A program made the position numbers and the translations under genes. The notes under the pieces are model-generated. The model saw only the letters and a list, made by a program, of their open reading frames with translations. It was not told the origin of the DNA and made no database searches. Below are positions 8,845 to 11,945 of a stretch of DNA of 11,945 bases, in pieces (positions within the stretch are counted from its first letter, which is position 1; every line of letters begins with the position of its first letter). Source of the stretch: Thermoplasmata archaeon (GTDB lineage Archaea > Thermoplasmatota > Thermoplasmata > SG8-5 > JAGLSY01); assembly GCA_023137005.1 (NCBI GenBank), contig JAGLQE010000173.1, positions 1 through 11,945 of the forward strand, in the 5' to 3' direction.

Positions 8845-11622
8845 ATGAAACAAACTTGGCAGAAGGGAAGCGCACTACTAGTAGTATGCGTGATGATGAT
8901 TAGCACAATGGTAGCACTGATTAGTGCGCCATTGGTAGTAGGAGACACAGAGATCCTGGACAATATGTTCGAGGTAGTGTATGATCCCGACTTCATGTTG
9001 GATGAGGGAGTGTATTATGCTGATGTTGCAGCAACTTCACTCTTTCTCTTAGGAGAGGGAGATGGAGTATCTGATGATACAGCTACAGCCAATGTATTGC
9101 GCATTGAGATCCAGTGTCTGGATGTAGATTTCGATGGAACCGTTGGTGACGATGTTCTGGATGTTCGTGTGAACATCACTGACTTCAATGCTGGAGTCTT
9201 TGATTTCCAAGATGATGTCACAACAACAAATGCACCACATTATGAAGGAACACCCACAGCAGCACCATGGAGCCCAAATGCAGATGGACAGACCATGGTA
9301 TACACCTGGGAATTCGATGTACTCGAGACTGCAGAACTTGGATTGACCGCAGATACCGTAGTTGACTGCACCATTACTTATGAGAACGCGAATACTAATG
9401 TTTTCATAAATGAAGTAGACTTCAGTGTAGAGATCTACCTGAGTTCTATCTTTGATGATCCAGCCACAGAAAATGTTGATAATCTACCGAATATGGTGGA
9501 TGCAACTGGCGCCGGAGATGATGCAAGGTTCGAGGCTGGAGACAACTTCGAGGCAGCGACACTCAACTTGAACAACTTTGATACCACAGGTGTCACAGAT
9601 ATGACATGCACCGTTGTAGCACCAGAACCACTCACATTCGCAAATGGTATTGATTACTGTATAATACCATTGGGAATTGGAGCTGGAGCAAACGTTGACG
9701 CAAACTACAGGGTCAATGTTCCGGCAGGCACAACACCCGATATCTACACAGGTTCAGCAGTTATCACATACGCAAGAGCTGACAGTGATCTGGTGATCAC
9801 AGAGAGCGGTTGGGATGTTGACTTTGAAGTTGATTTCAACTTCAGGGACACAGACCCACTCAGCCCCAACGCGGTTGACACTAAGATCTCGATCTATCAG
9901 GTAACAACGATCGGTTGCAGGATAGTCGAGGAGATCGCAGACAATGGGACAAGGATCTACGAGAATGCACAGCCAGTATACGGTATGCCACATATAGACC
10001 AGAGCACATACACCGATGAGATCGTAATGGTGGAAGTAACACTCGAGAACAATGCGAACCACCCATTATACAATGTTGAATTCCAGATAGACCCAACAAC
10101 CGGCGGCGGATGGGACTACTTTCGTAACCCCCAGTTCTTCTGGGCAGAGGATGGAGTTGCTTACTTTGATGATCTTACTCTGTTCATTGATTTCCTTGAC
10201 GTGGGCGATAATATTTCGTTCATCGTCTCGTTGATCGTAGAAAATGACATCCCAATAGGCGAGCACAGGCTACCTATCAGCTATGTAGGATATTGGTTCA
10301 ATACTGGTGAATTGAATGAAGCAAGTGGCTTCTTCGACACCAACCTCGGTGCCCTACCAGCAAACGAGCTTTTCGCAGTCTTCAGCATCTTTGTTGATGA
10401 CCAGGCTATTTCATGCCATGCAGTTATTACACCTGCAGATGTCACAGCAGAGGACAAGGGCGACATCAGGGCAAACACAATAACCGTGGCCATACACAAT
10501 GATGAGGGATATAACTTCATTGATGTGACCGTCAGAGCCAACTTCAACAACACACCATGGTACAACCCGATCATCAATATGGGCGATCCATGGGTTTGGG
10601 CAAATGACGCAAACCCATCAACTCCAGAGGATGCATGGGATGCAGATGACGACTTCGATGCAGTCTTCGATGTTGATACAGACCCAAGCTTCATACCAGA
10701 CAGGTACCCGTTCTCACTGGAGATCACCGCAGTTATTGAGGAAACACTCGAGCAGGTCACAGTTGTTATCGACTACACCCGTGGCGCAGTCATTGATTTC
10801 ACAGGATACGGTCCTCAGTTGTTGATTACAGCATTCACAGCAGATGATATCGTACCAGGCGACTACTTCGAACTTGAGCTGACCATTACGAACCTCGGTG
10901 ATGACACCGCAAGGGACGTCTTTGTTAGCTTCGAGGTAGATGACACAGAGATCGAACCCTGGGACCTTGAGTCAGACTTCAAAATGCAGTTCGACTGGAC
11001 CGGCGTCTTCACGGACATGGTACAGTATGACAACTTCGACTTCCCAGAAGAGATGTTCTACACAGTGGAATCACTGGACGTGGACAATATAAGGGAAATA
11101 GTCGAGATCAACCTGTACATGGAAGGTGTCTACTCAACTCCGGGCTCAACCATCATGGTCATAAAGATCAGTGATCTGGCCCCAGGTCAGAACACAACGG
11201 TCACATTTGACATGATAGCTGACAAGGACATGGTCAATGGAAAGCCATACGCAATACCAGTCACCATCGACGCCATAGGCCCAGATGCTGGCATGGATCC
11301 TACACCCTATGATCAGTCCATCGAGGTCATGAGCTCACTACCTGGTGAGACCTACAACCCGATCGAGACCGACTGGTTCGACACAGGTGTCAAGGCTTTG
11401 TCCCTGCTCCTGTTCCTCGTGATAGTCATCGCCATTCTGCTGATGGTATTCAGCAGGTTCAAGGGCGACGCAGACGACTATGACGACGATGACGACGAGT
11501 TCGGCTTCGAAGATGACGAAGATGACTACGAGCCAATGGGAATGGACGAAGAAGAAGTACCAGCCCCTCCAATGGATGCACCAGCACCACCGGCAGCGCC
11601 AGAGGAACTTGTAGAGCCATAA
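8845..11622 (+). CDS. S-layer-like surface protein (925 aa), COG1361-type, membrane-anchored
   Basis: This is a predicted secreted envelope protein. Residues 1 to about 33 form a Sec signal peptide (MKQTWQKG, then a hydrophobic stretch to ISAPLVVG). The extracellular part consists of Ig-like/COG1361-type segments: around 233-310 (GDNFEAATLNLNNF, VPAGTTPDIYTG), 389-480 (VEVTLENNANHPLYNVEF, VGDNISFIV, IPIGEHRLP), 536-640 (NTITVAIHNDEGYNFIDV) and 668-830 (IVPGDYFELELTITNLGDDT, LAPGQNTTV). It is rich in Asp/Glu and has several N-x-S/T sequons, as archaeal S-layer proteins do. A helix at about 849-868 is followed by SRFK and a tail with 24 Asp/Glu among 57 residues, ending in Pro/Ala repeats. Strong TATA box, GGAGG and a strong terminator suggest a highly expressed single-gene unit. 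It is probably the main coat protein or a partner of the divergent giant protein. Family-level call only. Confidence 0.85.
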   Translation: MKQTWQKGSALLVVCVMMISTMVALISAPLVVGDTEILDNMFEVVYDPDFMLDEGVYYADVAATSLFLLGEGDGVSDDTATANVLRIEIQCLDVDFDGTVGDDVLDVRVNITDFNAGVFDFQDDVTTTNAPHYEGTPTAAPWSPNADGQTMVYTWEFDVLETAELGLTADTVVDCTITYENANTNVFINEVDFSVEIYLSSIFDDPATENVDNLPNMVDATGAGDDARFEAGDNFEAATLNLNNFDTTGVTDMTCTVVAPEPLTFANGIDYCIIPLGIGAGANVDANYRVNVPAGTTPDIYTGSAVITYARADSDLVITESGWDVDFEVDFNFRDTDPLSPNAVDTKISIYQVTTIGCRIVEEIADNGTRIYENAQPVYGMPHIDQSTYTDEIVMVEVTLENNANHPLYNVEFQIDPTTGGGWDYFRNPQFFWAEDGVAYFDDLTLFIDFLDVGDNISFIVSLIVENDIPIGEHRLPISYVGYWFNTGELNEASGFFDTNLGALPANELFAVFSIFVDDQAISCHAVITPADVTAEDKGDIRANTITVAIHNDEGYNFIDVTVRANFNNTPWYNPIINMGDPWVWANDANPSTPEDAWDADDDFDAVFDVDTDPSFIPDRYPFSLEITAVIEETLEQVTVVIDYTRGAVIDFTGYGPQLLITAFTADDIVPGDYFELELTITNLGDDTARDVFVSFEVDDTEIEPWDLESDFKMQFDWTGVFTDMVQYDNFDFPEEMFYTVESLDVDNIREIVEINLYMEGVYSTPGSTIMVIKISDLAPGQNTTVTFDMIADKDMVNGKPYAIPVTIDAIGPDAGMDPTPYDQSIEVMSSLPGETYNPIETDWFDTGVKALSLLLFLVIVIAILLMVFSRFKGDADDYDDDDDEFGFEDDEDDYEPMGMDEEEVPAPPMDAPAPPAAPEELVEP

Positions 11623-11646
11623 GCGTCTGAGAACGTGAAACTAAAT

Positions 11647-11697
11647 TGGGTCCCCGAAAGGGGGCCCACCCTTTACTTTTTTTATATTTATTTTTTA
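11647..11697 (+). terminator. Hairpin plus T-tract terminator of the S-layer-like gene
   Basis: The stem TGGGTCCCC (11647-11655) pairs with GGGGGCCCA (11660-11668): nine pairs including one T-G, closed by a GAAA tetraloop. T-rich DNA follows (CTTTACTTTTTTTATA, then TTTATTTTTT). It starts 25 nt after the stop codon. This resembles a bacterial intrinsic terminator; archaeal RNA polymerase mainly needs the T-tract, so the hairpin may also stabilise the mRNA 3' end. Confidence 0.85.
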
Positions 11698-11945
11698 AAT
11701 GCGACTTACCCCATAGAACCTACGCATTTATTTTGATCAAACGTGTTTGTATTCTCTGCAGGTAAAGAGTTTGATTCGATTCTGCTAGCTTCAGCTAAAG
11801 GCCCCGGAAATAATGATGTGTGTCGTGATAATATCTCAAAGGATGAAGACACCCCCGTCCTTTGGACGAGGTTCGCGGATTAGCACTCTGTATTGTCACT
11901 CGCTAGCACAATATTGAGAACACCCCGCCTCTGCGTCTCTCGCGA
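11698..11945. other. Unassigned region after the terminator, with several short hairpins
   Basis: No recognised gene. Stop codons interrupt all frames. Hairpins visible: TAGC-TTCA-GCTA (11786-11797), CGTCC-TTT-GGACG (11856-11868), TATTGT...ACAATA (11891-11913), and TCGCG (11873-11877) pairing with CGCGA at the very end (11941-11945). This clustering, and less AT-rich DNA than the other intergenic region, could mean a structured RNA or the leader of one that continues past the edge. I could not match it to tRNA, 5S, 16S, 7S or RNase P RNA landmarks. TTTGATCAAA (11732-11741) is a 10-bp palindrome. Confidence 0.25.

Noticed and set aside
10281..10760. 159-residue minus-strand frame opposite the S-layer-like gene
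   Set aside because: It is an antisense shadow of a well-supported gene, with low-complexity Ser/Ala/Thr composition and no domain.
11743..11883. Open frame from GTG giving 46 residues (starting FVFSAGKEFDSILL, ending WTRFAD)
   Set aside because: There is no Shine-Dalgarno site or clear promoter, it resembles no family I recognise, and it overlaps hairpins. Chance is more likely.
11698..11945. Start of 16S/23S rRNA, tRNA, SRP RNA or RNase P RNA
   Set aside because: None of the conserved landmarks (16S 5' end, tRNA T-loop GGTTCRAAT, RNase P GAGGAAAGTCC) could be found on either strand.

Overview
The window looks archaeal, most likely an uncultured Thermoplasmatota-type euryarchaeon; the phylum is inferred from general character, not from a marker gene. 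Support comes from TATA-like boxes about 25 nt before predicted transcript starts, GGAGG/GAGGTGA ribosome binding sites matching the archaeal 16S 3' end, the N-terminus of an archaeal-type tRNA m1A methyltransferase, and two secreted membrane-anchored proteins built of COG1361/NEW3-like beta-sandwiches plus a NosD-type beta-helix with its typical C-terminal motif.

Layout: (1) 1-221, minus strand: 5' part of a TrmI-like gene that runs off the left edge. (2) 273-8354, minus strand: one very large gene for a 2693-residue surface protein. It has a signal peptide, five cleaved-adhesin/MAM-like jelly-roll modules, about nine copies of a ~114-residue Ig-like repeat (four nearly identical in tandem), a DUF1080/LamG-like jelly roll, a NosD-type beta-helix holding a Rossmann-like domain, an acidic linker, one membrane helix and a short basic tail. 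(3) 8355-8844: a 490-bp, very AT-rich divergent intergenic region with two promoters and two notable inverted repeats. (4) 8845-11622, plus strand: a 925-residue S-layer-like protein with signal peptide, Ig-like domains, a membrane helix and a strongly acidic cytoplasmic tail. (5) 11647-11697: a clear hairpin-plus-T-tract terminator. (6) 11698-11945: no gene recognised; several short hairpins that may belong to a structured RNA or leader continuing past the edge.

The main theme is the cell envelope. Two divergently transcribed surface proteins share a 490-bp control region and the same anchoring plan (Sec signal peptide, extracellular beta domains, C-terminal helix). The smaller one resembles an abundant lattice or coat protein; the larger one resembles an adhesin or carbohydrate-contacting stalk. 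TrmI is a housekeeping gene that happens to lie downstream and probably has its own leaderless promoter.

The most striking observation is the nested architecture of the giant protein. One Ig-like repeat is split into three pieces by two inserted jelly rolls. A second repeat is split at the equivalent strand by a different jelly roll. The beta-helix is itself split by a Rossmann-like domain. Family assignments are by eye from sequence motifs and were not checked by any search.
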